From positions 17,675-81,674 of the forward strand of contig JAQDQK010000007.1 of NCBI GenBank assembly GCA_027658995.1: a DNA stretch of 64,000 nt. The letters run 5' to 3'. Positions within the stretch are counted from its first letter, which is position 1, and every line of letters begins with the position of its first letter. Shown piece by piece: positions 45,289 to 53,537 of this stretch. Both the position numbers and the translations under genes were made by a program. This stretch comes from Propionibacteriaceae bacterium AM104-82. GTDB taxonomy: Bacteria > Actinomycetota > Actinomycetes > Propionibacteriales > Propionibacteriaceae. Under the pieces are notes generated by a model. It ran no database searches. It was not told where the DNA came from and worked only from the letters and a program-made list of their open reading frames with translations.

Positions 45289-46725
45289 ATGAGTGAAAAC
45301 CAGGACCGTAACGAGAACCGTCGAGACCCCTACTCCGAGGCCTTCAAGACCTTCATCGTCAGCGACTGGGCACCGTACTCCGACGAGCTTCCGGCGCGTT
45401 TCCCGGCGGCGGAGTACGCGGCCGCCCGCCGACAGGCCCTTGCCGCCGAGTTCCCCGGCAAGACGTTGGTGATCCCCGCAGGGCCGCTGAAGACCCGCTC
45501 GAACGACACCGACTACCGCTTCCGCCCGCACAGCGCCTTCGCGTACTACACGGGCCTCGGCGAGGACCGCGAGCCTGACGCGGCGCTCGTCGTCAAGGAC
45601 GGCGAGTCGACGCTCTACTTCCGCCCCCGCGCGCCCCGCACCGACCGCGAGTTCTACGCCGACGCCCGCTACGGCGAGATGTGGGTCGGGCAGCGCGAGT
45701 CGCTCGACGAGATGGCCGCGGCCACCGGGCTCGACTGCCGCACCGTCCTCGACCTGAAGGCGTCGCTGCCCTCCTCCGACGTGCTGGTGATCCGCGAGCC
45801 CGACCCCGCCATCACAGCGATGGTCGACGCGGCCCGCGGCTCCGTCGACGATGAGGGCGACGCCGCGCTGGAGCGCTTCGCCTCCGAGGCCCGGTTCTGC
45901 AAGGACGAGTTCGAGGTCGCGGAACTCAAGCGTGCCTGCGAGGCGACGAAGGTCGGCTTCGAGGCCGTCGTCGCCAACCTGCCTGAGGCCGTCAAGGCGG
46001 GTCGCGGCGAGCGCTGGGTCGAGGGCATCTTCGCCCTGCACGCCCGCCACCTCGGCAACGCCGTCGGCTACGACACCATCGCGGCAAGCGGCGACCACGC
46101 CAACACGCTGCACTGGATCCGCAACAACGGCGAACTGCGCGACGGCGACCTGATGCTGATGGACGCAGGCGTCGAGGTCGACTCGCTCTACACCGCCGAC
46201 ATCACCCGCACCATGCCGATCGGCGGCACCTACACCCCCGCCCAGCGCCGCGTCTACGAGGTCGTCCTCGCCGCGCAGACCGCGGGCATCGAGGCGTGCC
46301 GCGCAGGCAACGCGTTCACGGCGCCCCACCAGGCGGCCATCGCGGTCCTCGCGGACTTCTTCGAGGAACTGGGCATCCTGCCCGGCACCGCCGCGGAGTC
46401 GCTCGACCCGGTCAACGGCGGCTTCCACCGCCGCTGGATGGTGCACGGCACGTCGCACCACCTCGGCCTTGACGTGCACGACTGCGCGCAGGCCCGCGCC
46501 GAGCTCTACCGCGAGGGCGACCTCAAGGAGGGCATGATCATCACGGTCGAGCCGGGCATCTACTTCAAGTCGACCGACCTGATGGTGCCCGAGGAGTACC
46601 GCGGCATCGGCGTGCGGATCGAGGACGACATCCTGATCACCGACGGCGACCCCGTCAACCTGTCGGCGGCGCTGCCCCGCTCGGCCGACGACGTCGAGGC
46701 GTGGATGGCCAAGCTGATGGCCTGA
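45289..46725 (+). CDS. pepP: Xaa-Pro aminopeptidase (aminopeptidase P, M24B)
   Basis: This 478-aa metallopeptidase removes N-terminal residues preceding proline. The N-terminal creatinase-like domain (about 25-185) has the YYTGLGEDREPDAAL segment. The catalytic M24 domain (about 220-460) shows the metal ligands in LMLMDAGVEVDSLYTADITRT, HGTSHHLGLDVHD, EPGIYF and RIEDDILIT. The ATG at 45289 is preferred to the ATG at 45277 because TATGGT lies exactly 7 nt before it, the pattern seen at many genes here. A strong terminator follows. Confidence 0.96.
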   Translation: MSENQDRNENRRDPYSEAFKTFIVSDWAPYSDELPARFPAAEYAAARRQALAAEFPGKTLVIPAGPLKTRSNDTDYRFRPHSAFAYYTGLGEDREPDAALVVKDGESTLYFRPRAPRTDREFYADARYGEMWVGQRESLDEMAAATGLDCRTVLDLKASLPSSDVLVIREPDPAITAMVDAARGSVDDEGDAALERFASEARFCKDEFEVAELKRACEATKVGFEAVVANLPEAVKAGRGERWVEGIFALHARHLGNAVGYDTIAASGDHANTLHWIRNNGELRDGDLMLMDAGVEVDSLYTADITRTMPIGGTYTPAQRRVYEVVLAAQTAGIEACRAGNAFTAPHQAAIAVLADFFEELGILPGTAAESLDPVNGGFHRRWMVHGTSHHLGLDVHDCAQARAELYREGDLKEGMIITVEPGIYFKSTDLMVPEEYRGIGVRIEDDILITDGDPVNLSAALPRSADDVEAWMAKLMA

Positions 46726-46744
46726 CGCCCCCGGACACGTGCGA

Positions 46745-46772
46745 CGACCCGCCCCCGATCAGGGGCGGGTCG
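46745..46772 (+). terminator. pepP terminator
   Basis: An 11-bp perfect stem (CGACCCGCCCC / GGGGCGGGTCG) with a 6-nt loop, 20 bp after the pepP stop, is followed by TTGTG. It is a good intrinsic terminator by actinobacterial standards. Confidence 0.8.
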
Positions 46773-46829
46773 TTGTGCGCTCGAGGCGGGAAGCACCCGG
46801 TGGCGGATGACCCGGTGGCGGGGTGGAAC

Positions 46830-46909
46830 TTGAGCATGTTTGGTTGCTCGTTACGAGTTGGAACGTGCAACATGCCCCGGCGGGCCAACGAGGCACCAAA
46901 CATGCTCAT
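46830..46909. repeat. 80-bp TTGAGCATG element, F3
   Basis: It has the same 80-bp length and arms as F1 and F2 (TTGAGCATGTTTGGT...ACCAAACATGCTCA) and the inner TCGTT/AACGA pair, but the central 34 nt are unrelated to F1 and F2. It lies between convergent pepP and the hydrolase gene. Confidence 0.87.
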
Positions 46910-46957
46910 CGCACTCCCCGCCACGAACCATCGAGGGTCCGGCGAGGGCGCCTGGTG

Positions 46958-47782
46958 CTAGTCGCCGGACTCGCTGACGACGCGGTTCCAGCGGGGTCGA
47001 TCCATCATCTGGCGGATCAGGGCGGCGACCTTGAGCGGACGCATCACGGGCACCTGGTGCGCGGCGTCCTCGATGATGTGCAGTTCGCCGCGGGGAGCGG
47101 TCTCGGCCACCAGTTCGACGTTGGCGATGGGCGTCGAGGTGTCGCGGCCGCCCGCGATCATCATCACGGGGGTCTGGATGTAGGGAAGGTCGCCGCGGAG
47201 GTCGTGGACGGCGAGCGCGCGGCACAGTTGCGCGTAGGAGTGGTCCTCGCTCACCGAAAGGCCCTCCATGATGATGGCGACGGCGTCGGCCTGCTCGGCC
47301 CGGAAGTCGGGCGTGAACCAGCGCTTGGTGGTCTCCTCGACCAGTTGCTGCGTCCCGGTCGCCTCGACCTGCTCGGCGCGCTCGATCCAGCGGGGGGCCT
47401 CGCCGACGGTCGCGGCGGAGGCGACCACCACGACGCCCGCGAACAGGTCGTCGTAGTCGCGGGCGAGGTGCAGGCCGATGGCGCCCGAGATGGAGAGGCC
47501 CGCGTAGTAGATCGGCACGTCCTGGCCGAGTTCGTCCTTGAGGTCCCGGGCGATCCCGGCGATCGCGGCGGCGACGGTGTCGAGCGTCGGCTCGTCGTTG
47601 TCGTCCCACGGCTCGCTCAGCCCGGTGCCAGGCAGGTCCACGAAGATGACGCGCGCGTCGTCGATCAGCGCCGCGGCCACCTTCGTCCACTGGTGCGTGG
47701 CGTTGCCGCCGAGGCTCGGACCGACAAGCAACACCCGTTCTGCGGGCGTGTTGCGGTTGTAGATCGTCGTGTTCAACTCCAT
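46958..47782 (-). CDS. Alpha/beta hydrolase, PcaD-like
   Basis: This 274-aa alpha/beta hydrolase shows the oxyanion region VGPSLGGNATHQW, the nucleophile elbow GLSISGAIG (Ser near residue 103), the acid in MIAGGRDTSTP and the catalytic His in IEDAAHQVPVMRP. It resembles 3-oxoadipate enol-lactonase-type hydrolases, but no aromatic-degradation genes surround it, so the substrate is open. GAGGAGAAG precedes the ATG at 47782. It is followed by pepP in the opposite direction with element F3 between. Confidence 0.88.
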   Translation of the reverse strand: MELNTTIYNRNTPAERVLLVGPSLGGNATHQWTKVAAALIDDARVIFVDLPGTGLSEPWDDNDEPTLDTVAAAIAGIARDLKDELGQDVPIYYAGLSISGAIGLHLARDYDDLFAGVVVVASAATVGEAPRWIERAEQVEATGTQQLVEETTKRWFTPDFRAEQADAVAIIMEGLSVSEDHSYAQLCRALAVHDLRGDLPYIQTPVMMIAGGRDTSTPIANVELVAETAPRGELHIIEDAAHQVPVMRPLKVAALIRQMMDRPRWNRVVSESGD

Positions 47783-47859
47783 GGGACTTCTCCTCGGCTG
47801 AAGGGACCTTCCGTACACCCCAAAACCTACCCGACGGCGTCCTGCGCGGAGCCGACGGG

Positions 47860-48465
47860 TCAGCGCAAGCCGAGCGCCTGCACCACCGAACTCAGGCCCT
47901 GATGACCCATGCCCTCGAAGATCCGCCGCTCGACCAACCGGACGTCGAGGCGCCAGCCGTCCCAGTCGTGCAGGACGTCCTCGCGGGTGACGAGCAGATC
48001 GCGGTTCGTCGGGCCTCCGGTGCCGAGCGCCACCTGCGCGGGCGTGTAGGCCTCCAGGATCAGCTTCGCGCCGGGCGCGCACTGCCGGGTGACCACCTCC
48101 GCGACGCGGCGCCGCAGCGGCGCGGGCAGGTGCACGAAGATCGCGACCACCGCGTCCCACGGACGCAGCGGGTCGGGGTTCTCGACGTAGTCGGCCAGGT
48201 CGACGTGCCACGTCTCGATCGACGTGCCGCGCTCGGCGGCCAACGCCTCCGCCTTGTCCAGCGCGACGTGTGAGAAGTCGAGGCTGACGACGTCGTGGCC
48301 GCGTTCGGCGAGCCAGACGCCGTTGCGGCCCTCACCGTCGCCGAGGCACAGCACCCGGGAGCCGGGCTTCAGCAGCCGGGTCTGTTCCTTGAGGAAGTCG
48401 TTGGGCCGGTACCCGAAGAGGAAGTTCGGGTGCGAGTAGCGGTCGTCCCAGAACTCGGCCGTCAC
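47860..48465 (-). CDS. Class I SAM-dependent methyltransferase
   Basis: This 201-aa protein is a minimal class I methyltransferase. It begins EFWDDRYSHPNFLFGYRPNDFL; the SAM loop is VLCLGDGEGRNGVWLAERG, the acidic residue lies in VVSLDFSHVALDKA, and the motif IV region is WDAVVAIFVHLP. The arrangement resembles TehB or thiopurine-methyltransferase-like proteins, whose substrates vary widely. Its GTG start overlaps the stop of the upstream stress-protein-like gene by 4 bp, so the pair is coupled. Confidence 0.88.
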   Translation of the reverse strand: MTAEFWDDRYSHPNFLFGYRPNDFLKEQTRLLKPGSRVLCLGDGEGRNGVWLAERGHDVVSLDFSHVALDKAEALAAERGTSIETWHVDLADYVENPDPLRPWDAVVAIFVHLPAPLRRRVAEVVTRQCAPGAKLILEAYTPAQVALGTGGPTNRDLLVTREDVLHDWDGWRLDVRLVERRIFEGMGHQGLSSVVQALGLR

Positions 48466-48962
48466 TCGAACATCGCCGCCCGCGCCCCCGGTCGCTGGTT
48501 CAGCAGTTCGCGCGCCTCAGCCGCCACCTTGTGTTCCACGAGGATCTCGTAACTCGTGGCGACGGTCTGACGGGCCGAGTTGAAGTCGCGCTTGCCTCCG
48601 CTGACGGCGTAGCCGAGGCCGGCCGCGAGCACGCCGAACAGGATGCCCATGCCGAGGCCGACGAGCAGCATCACCATGTCGCCCTGCAGGAACAGCATCA
48701 GCATCACGCCGACGAGCAGGCCCATGGTGATGCCGGACACGGCCCCCTGGCCGAGCACGCTCCCCCAGGTGCGGCGCCCGGTGACGCGCTCTATCAGCTT
48801 GAGGTTGGTGCCGACGATCATCAGGTTCTCGACGGCGAACTTGCTGTCGGCCAGAAAGTCGACGGCGGCCTGCGCCTCCTCGTAGGTCGAAAACTCGGCC
48901 AGGTGCTGTGGGTACTCCAGGCGGAACGCCTTCGATGCTGACGGGACGAGCGGCTCGCTCAC
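48462..48962 (-). CDS. General stress protein 17M-like membrane protein
   Basis: This 166-aa protein has an N-terminal alpha/beta domain (about 10-60; FSTYEEAQAAVDFLADSKFAVENLMIVG) typical of the YflT/GSP17M family. Two membrane helices follow (about 75-97 and 99-120), then a short C-terminal domain. GTG at 48962 is chosen because AAGGAGG precedes it; the longer frame has no support. The function of the family is unclear beyond stress association in Bacillus. It is divergent from the MgtE-like gene, and 49056 is 93 bp away. Confidence 0.85.
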   Translation of the reverse strand: MSEPLVPSASKAFRLEYPQHLAEFSTYEEAQAAVDFLADSKFAVENLMIVGTNLKLIERVTGRRTWGSVLGQGAVSGITMGLLVGVMLMLFLQGDMVMLLVGLGMGILFGVLAAGLGYAVSGGKRDFNSARQTVATSYEILVEHKVAAEARELLNQRPGARAAMFE

Positions 48963-49055
48963 GGACGCCTCCTTGGTCGGTTCGCTGCGAATTCGGCACA
49001 ACTCTACGCTGGCGCCGCACGCCGGTCGTCGCGATCAGCCACTAGATTTACCCGC

Positions 49056-50327
49056 ATGGTCGCCAAGGAATCCGAGGTCTTCATCTCGCGCGTCATCGGC
49101 CTACCCATCGTCGACGCCGCGGGCGACCAGGTCGGGCGGGTCAAGGACGTGGTGTGTTACATCCGCGCGGACGGGCTCGCGCCGCGCGTCAAGGGCATCG
49201 TCGCCGAACTGTTCGCGCGCGCCAGGATCTTCGTGCCGATGGTCCGCGTCCACAACATCACCCCTAACCAGGTGGCGATCCTCGGGCAGGTCGACACCCG
49301 CCGCTTCCAGCGCCGCGAGACCGAACTTCTGGTCTCCGCCGACCTGTTCGACCGGAGCATCGGGCGCGAGAGCCGCACCAAGATCTTCGACATCTCCATG
49401 CACCAGGTCCGCAACCGCGAATGGGAGCTTTCCTCGGTCGCGCTGCGCAGTTCTACCCGCGTCGGGCGGTTCGGGTTCGGTGGGCGTGGCGACGCCCAGG
49501 TGGTGTCCTGGCGCGAGATTCCCGACCTGATCCTGCGCACCGGTCGCACCCCGGCGCACCTGATCGCCGAGTTCTCCGACATGAAGGCCGCCGACATCGC
49601 CCAGGAGTTGCACGACCTGGAGCCGGAGTCGCTGCTTGCCGTCGTCGAGGCCCTCGACGACGAGACGCTGGCCGAGGCGCTGGAGGAGCTTCCCGAGGAC
49701 GAGCAGATCGAACTGATCTCGCAACTCGACACCGAGCGGGCGGCCGACGTGCTCGCCGAGATGGACCCCGACGACGCGGCCGACCTCATCAAGGACCTGC
49801 CGAGCGACGTCGCGGAGGACCTGCTGCAGCGGATGGAGCCCGAGGAGGCCTCCGACGTGCGCCGCCTCCTGATCTACGGCGAGTTCACCGCCGGCGGCAT
49901 GATGACGCCGGAACCGGTGATCCTCGACACCGACGCGACCGTCGCGCAGGCGCTGGCCAACGTCCGCCTCGAGGCGCTGACGCCCGCGCTCGCGTCGATG
50001 GTCTTCGTGACGCGCCCGCCGCTGGAGACGCCATCGGGGCGCTACATCGGCGCCGTCCACATCCAGCGTCTGCTGCGCGAGCCCCCGACGACGCTCGTGG
50101 CGACGCTGCTCGACGACAACCTCGAGACGTTGACCCCCGATGCGCCGCTCGCCCAGGTCAGCCGCTTCTTCGCTACCTACAACCTGGTCGTGGCGCCCGT
50201 CGTCAACACCGACGGCAACCTGCTCGGCGCCGTCACGGTCGACGACGTGCTCGACCACATGCTGCCCAACGACTGGCGCGGCGACCAGATGGACGAGGTC
50301 GAGGCGAGCGAGGTGAGCGATGGCTGA
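49056..50327 (+). CDS. MgtE N-terminal/CBS-domain protein lacking the channel domain
   Basis: This 423-aa soluble protein starts with two PRC-barrel-like segments (about 5-80 and 85-165), continues with an acidic MgtE_N superhelix (about 170-275; repeated ELHDLEPESL, ELPEDEQIEL, EMDPDDAADL units) and ends with a CBS pair (about 280-405). The transmembrane magnesium channel of true MgtE is absent. The same architecture is conserved next to the DUF1003 gene in Actinobacteria and is probably a magnesium or nucleotide sensor. TAGATT lies 7 nt before the ATG at 49056 and no SD is seen. The stop overlaps the DUF1003 start by 8 bp. Confidence 0.93.
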   Translation: MVAKESEVFISRVIGLPIVDAAGDQVGRVKDVVCYIRADGLAPRVKGIVAELFARARIFVPMVRVHNITPNQVAILGQVDTRRFQRRETELLVSADLFDRSIGRESRTKIFDISMHQVRNREWELSSVALRSSTRVGRFGFGGRGDAQVVSWREIPDLILRTGRTPAHLIAEFSDMKAADIAQELHDLEPESLLAVVEALDDETLAEALEELPEDEQIELISQLDTERAADVLAEMDPDDAADLIKDLPSDVAEDLLQRMEPEEASDVRRLLIYGEFTAGGMMTPEPVILDTDATVAQALANVRLEALTPALASMVFVTRPPLETPSGRYIGAVHIQRLLREPPTTLVATLLDDNLETLTPDAPLAQVSRFFATYNLVVAPVVNTDGNLLGAVTVDDVLDHMLPNDWRGDQMDEVEASEVSDG

Positions 50328-50814
50328 GCGCAACCCCCTCTCCCAGCCCGGCGAACGGCGCCTGATCCCGAAGGTGTCGGTCGACTCCGAGACGTTCGGC
50401 AGGTTCGCCGAGGGCGTCGCGTCGTTCATGGGCACCGCCAAGTTCCTCGTCTACATGACGGTGTTCGTCATCGTGTGGATCGCGCTGAACCTGATCGGCC
50501 TGTTCGGGATGCGCTGGGACCCGTACCCGTTCATCCTGCTGAACCTGTTCTTCTCGACTCAGGCGTCGTACTCGGCGCCGTTGATCCTGCTGGCACAGAA
50601 CCGGCAGGAGCGTCGTGACAAGATGAGCTTCGACGAAGACCGTCGCATCGCCGCACAGTCGCGCGCGGACATGGACTTCCTCGCCCGCGAGATCGCCTCC
50701 ATCCGGATGCACCTGGGCGAGTTGGCCACCCGCGACTTCGTGCGCGGCGAACTGCGCAGCGAGCTTCGCGAACTTGCCGAGCGCCTCGAGCGCACCGAGG
50801 AGGAGAAGCCGTGA
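50320..50814 (+). CDS. DUF1003 membrane protein
   Basis: This 164-aa protein has two transmembrane helices (about 40-60 and 72-92) separated by the DUF1003 signature WDPYPFILLNLFFSTQASYSAP and followed by NRQERRD. The C-terminal half (about 105-164) is a long charged helix, probably a coiled coil. It is translationally coupled to its neighbours (8-bp overlap before, 4-bp after). The function is not established. Confidence 0.94.
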   Translation: MAERNPLSQPGERRLIPKVSVDSETFGRFAEGVASFMGTAKFLVYMTVFVIVWIALNLIGLFGMRWDPYPFILLNLFFSTQASYSAPLILLAQNRQERRDKMSFDEDRRIAAQSRADMDFLAREIASIRMHLGELATRDFVRGELRSELRELAERLERTEEEKP

Positions 50815-51188
50815 CCGAGCAGCATCCCGACGTCGCCGAGGTCGCTGGGCCGTCGAGCGAGATCAGGTGGTTCGGCCTCGTGCTGCTGGTCGGCCATCTG
50901 GGCCTGCTCGTGATCGGAGCCGTCGCGCTGTGGCGGATCGCGGGTGGCTGGTGGGTCGGCGCGGTCGCCGCCGCGGTGTTCGTGGCCGCCTACGCGGCCG
51001 TGTGGCGGTTCTGGCTCGCCCCCGGGTCGACCCGCAGGCTCGGCTACAAGGAGCGGTTGACGGTCAACGTGGTCGCGGGCCCCGCCGTGATCGTGCTCGG
51101 CAGCCTCTCCGGGCTGTGGCTCCCCGCGCTGCTCGCCACCAGCGTGATCCTGCTCAGCGATGCGCTGAACCAGCGCCGCTCCTCCTGA
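50811..51188 (+). CDS. Small membrane protein downstream of DUF1003 gene
   Basis: This 125-aa protein has about three to four hydrophobic segments (20-43, 47-68 and 88-116). The GTG start overlaps the DUF1003 stop by 4 bp. It corresponds in position to the DUF3099/small-membrane-protein slot seen in the equivalent actinobacterial cluster, but no family could be assigned with confidence. Confidence 0.8.
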   Translation: MTEQHPDVAEVAGPSSEIRWFGLVLLVGHLGLLVIGAVALWRIAGGWWVGAVAAAVFVAAYAAVWRFWLAPGSTRRLGYKERLTVNVVAGPAVIVLGSLSGLWLPALLATSVILLSDALNQRRSS

Positions 51189-51217
51189 CCTTGCCGCGCT
51201 CGGCGCTGGGCTGGAGT

Positions 51218-51297
51218 TGAGCAGCATTCGCAACTCGATTCCCGGCGCGCCACGTGGGAGCGCTCACCTGGGCAACGACCTTCCGATACTGCTCAAC
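51218..51297. repeat. 80-bp TTGAGCAG element, E3
   Basis: Its ends TTGAGCAG / CTGCTCAA, 80-bp length and TCG at arm positions 19-21 match E1 and E2, while the interior is otherwise dissimilar. It lies in the 206-bp gap before mrp. Confidence 0.8.
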
Positions 51298-51394
51298 GCC
51301 AGGGCCGACCCCGACTCTCCCTCTCGACGGAGAATGCCGCCCGCTCTCGGCGTAACGATTTGCTTATAGGCCCCCGGGGAGCAACGCTGGGAGG

Positions 51395-52552
51395 GTGAGT
51401 GAACATCCCCTGCTGCCCCACGTGCGCGCGGCCCTCCACGAGGTCGAAGACCCCGAGATCCGCCGCCCCATCACCGACCTCGGCATGGTCGACGACCTGC
51501 GCGCCGACGACGACGGCGCCGTCTTCGTCCGGGTGCTGCTGACCGTCTCCGGCTGCCCCATGCGCTCCGAGATCACCACCCGCGTCACCAATGCCGTCTC
51601 CAAGGTCGAGGGCGTCACCTCGGTCGACGTCGAACTCGGCGTGATGAACGACGAGCAGCGCGAGGCCATGCGCACCATGCTGCGCGGCGGGCAGGCCGAG
51701 CGGGTCATCCCGTTCGCGCAGCCCGGCAACCTGACCCGGGTGATCGCCGTCGCCTCCGGCAAGGGTGGCGTCGGCAAGTCGTCCGTGACGGTGAACCTGG
51801 CGCTCGCGCTCGCCGCCCAGGGCCGCTCGGTCGGCATCCTCGACGCCGACATCTACGGCCACTCGATCCCCGACCTGCTCGGCCTCGGCGACGCGCGCCC
51901 CACGGTCGTCGACGACATGATCATGCCGGTGCCCGCCGCGCGGGGCCTGAAGGTGATCTCCGTCGGCATGCTGAAGCCCTCGCGCGACCAGGTCGTCGCC
52001 TGGCGCGGCCCGATCCTCGACCGGGCGCTGACGCAGTTGCTCGCCGACGTCTACTGGGGCGACCTCGACTACCTGCTGCTCGACCTGCCGCCCGGCACCG
52101 GCGACGTCGCGATGTCGCTCGGCCAGAAGATCCCCGAGTCTGAGGTCATCGTCGTGACGACCCCGCAGACGGCCGCCTCCGAGGTCGCCGAACGCGCGGG
52201 CACCATGGCCCACATCCTGGAGCAGCGCGTGCTCGGCGTCGTCGAGAACATGAGCTGGCTCGAGACCACCTGCCCGCACTGCAGCGAGTCGCACCGGCTC
52301 GAACTGTTCGGCGCGGGCGGTGGCGAGGCCGTCGCGGAGGCGCTCACCGAGCGCTTCGTCTACGACGTGCCGCTGCTGGCCCAGATCCCCTTCGACGAGT
52401 CGCTGCTGGCAGGCGGCGACCGCGGCACGCCCATCGTCGACGCGCACCCGGACCACCCGGCCGCGCAGGCCATCGCGGCGCTCGCGGAGCAGGTCGCGGA
52501 CAAGAAGCGCGGCCTCGTCGGCCAGCGCCTCCCCCTGTCGCCGACCTCCTGA
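51395..52552 (+). CDS. mrp: Mrp/ApbC-type iron-sulfur cluster carrier ATPase
   Basis: This 385-aa protein has an N-terminal DUF59/MIP18 domain (about 1-85; DPEIRRPITDLGMV) and a ParA-like P-loop domain with the deviant Walker A GKGGVGKSS and DLPPGTGD. It carries a CPHC motif (TTCPHCSESH) that can hold a bridging Fe-S cluster. It loads Fe-S clusters onto target proteins in the cytoplasm. The GTG at 51395 is placed after GGGAGG. Its position beside the MgtE-like/DUF1003 genes and tatB is conserved in Actinobacteria. Confidence 0.96.
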   Translation: MSEHPLLPHVRAALHEVEDPEIRRPITDLGMVDDLRADDDGAVFVRVLLTVSGCPMRSEITTRVTNAVSKVEGVTSVDVELGVMNDEQREAMRTMLRGGQAERVIPFAQPGNLTRVIAVASGKGGVGKSSVTVNLALALAAQGRSVGILDADIYGHSIPDLLGLGDARPTVVDDMIMPVPAARGLKVISVGMLKPSRDQVVAWRGPILDRALTQLLADVYWGDLDYLLLDLPPGTGDVAMSLGQKIPESEVIVVTTPQTAASEVAERAGTMAHILEQRVLGVVENMSWLETTCPHCSESHRLELFGAGGGEAVAEALTERFVYDVPLLAQIPFDESLLAGGDRGTPIVDAHPDHPAAQAIAALAEQVADKKRGLVGQRLPLSPTS

Positions 52553-52555
52553 GCA

Positions 52556-52879
52556 ATGCTCGTCATCGTCTGCTTCGTCCCCCTCAGCCACGCCGACGCC
52601 GTGCGCGCGGCGCTGGCGGGGGCCGGGGCGGGCGCGATCGGCGCGTACACGGCGTGCAGCTTCACCTCCCCCGGTCAGGGTCGCTTCCGGCCCGAGGCAG
52701 GGTCGAACCCGTTCATCGGGGATGAGGGGCGGCTCAGCGTGGTCGACGAGGTGCGCGTCGAGTGCGTCTGCCCTCGGGACCGCGCCAGGGCCGCGCTGGA
52801 GGCGATGATCGCGGCGCACCCCTACGAGGAGCCGGCCTACCACTGCTACGAGGCGCTCACGCTGGCCGACCTGGGCTGA
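52556..52879 (+). CDS. NIF3/YqfO-type small domain protein
   Basis: This 107-aa single-domain protein has the PII/CutA-like fold seen as the middle domain of NIF3/YqfO proteins: VCFVPLSHADAVRAAL at the start, a GAYTACSFTSPGQGRF segment and the hallmark HPYEEPAYHCYEAL near the end. It starts 3 bp after mrp and is very probably co-transcribed. Stand-alone versions have no established role; a metal-binding function is possible. Confidence 0.88.
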   Translation: MLVIVCFVPLSHADAVRAALAGAGAGAIGAYTACSFTSPGQGRFRPEAGSNPFIGDEGRLSVVDEVRVECVCPRDRARAALEAMIAAHPYEEPAYHCYEALTLADLG

Positions 52880-52890
52880 GGGCCACGCCG

Positions 52891-53013
52891 CTCGTCGAGA
52901 CGTCCGAAAGCACCGCTCAGCGCACACCGGTTCGTCGAGCCTGTCGAGACGTCCGACACCACCGCTTGGCGCACCCGTTCGTCGAGCCTGTCGAGACGTC
53001 CGACACCACCGCT
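52891..53013. repeat. Tandem GAGCCTGTCGAGACGTCCGA repeats
   Basis: One truncated and two full copies (about 52891, 52931 and 52978; spacing 40-47 bp) of the short repeat also found at 24881. The copies end CACCACCGCT. The 52880-53095 gap between convergent genes holds only these and a degenerate CAAGCTCGGGGAACG relative near 53060. Confidence 0.65.
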
Positions 53014-53095
53014 CGGACCCGTGGGAATGATCAGACACGCTCAGCGCTCGGCCCCCTCGGCAAGCTCGGGGAACGAACAGGATCGCCCTGCAGGC

Positions 53096-53509
53096 TCAGG
53101 TGGCCTCTGGGTCGAACGGGGAGTATTTCGGGCCGACCAGCTCGAGGGCCGTCTCGGCCGGCTCGGCGATCGCAGACTTGTCCTTGACGGCGGAGGTCGC
53201 GTCGTTGGCCCCGGACTTCAGCATCTCCTCGGCCTCCTTCAGCTCCTTCTTCGCCTCGTCGATCAGCGCGACCTCGTTCTGAAGCTGCTTCGCGATGAAC
53301 GTCTTCGGGTTCAGGTCCTTCAACTCGAGGTTGGCGTACTCAGGCCCGAGCTCGGTGCCGATGGTGTTCTTGGCGTTGTTGGCGATGTCGCGCAGGTACA
53401 CGAAGACGCGAGCGGCCTTCCGCGAGTACTGCGGAAGCTTCTCGGGGCCGAACATGACGACGGCCAGCACGAGAATGATGACGAGGTCTATCGCATCGAT
53501 GCCGAACAC
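53096..53509 (-). CDS. tatB: Sec-independent protein translocase TatB
   Basis: This 137-aa protein has the TatA/B fold: a single N-terminal helix (about 6-21), the hinge FGPEKLP and an amphipathic helix (about 28-50), then a charged coiled-coil-like tail. TatB forms the twin-arginine substrate receptor with TatC. Its place next to the SigE anti-sigma gene is the conserved actinobacterial tatB position, which separates it from a tatA call. The GTG at 53509 has TACCCT 6 nt upstream and no SD. Confidence 0.93.
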   Translation of the reverse strand: MFGIDAIDLVIILVLAVVMFGPEKLPQYSRKAARVFVYLRDIANNAKNTIGTELGPEYANLELKDLNPKTFIAKQLQNEVALIDEAKKELKEAEEMLKSGANDATSAVKDKSAIAEPAETALELVGPKYSPFDPEAT

Positions 53510-53537
53510 AGAGCTAGGGTACCGGTAGCTCGAGGGG

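Noticed and set aside
46958..47782. A specific 3-oxoadipate enol-lactonase (pcaD) call
   Set aside because: Only the alpha/beta hydrolase core is evident and no protocatechuate pathway genes are nearby.
53096..53509. TatA instead of TatB
   Set aside because: The length, the long charged tail and the position beside the sigE anti-sigma gene fit TatB; no tatC is adjacent as would be usual for tatA.
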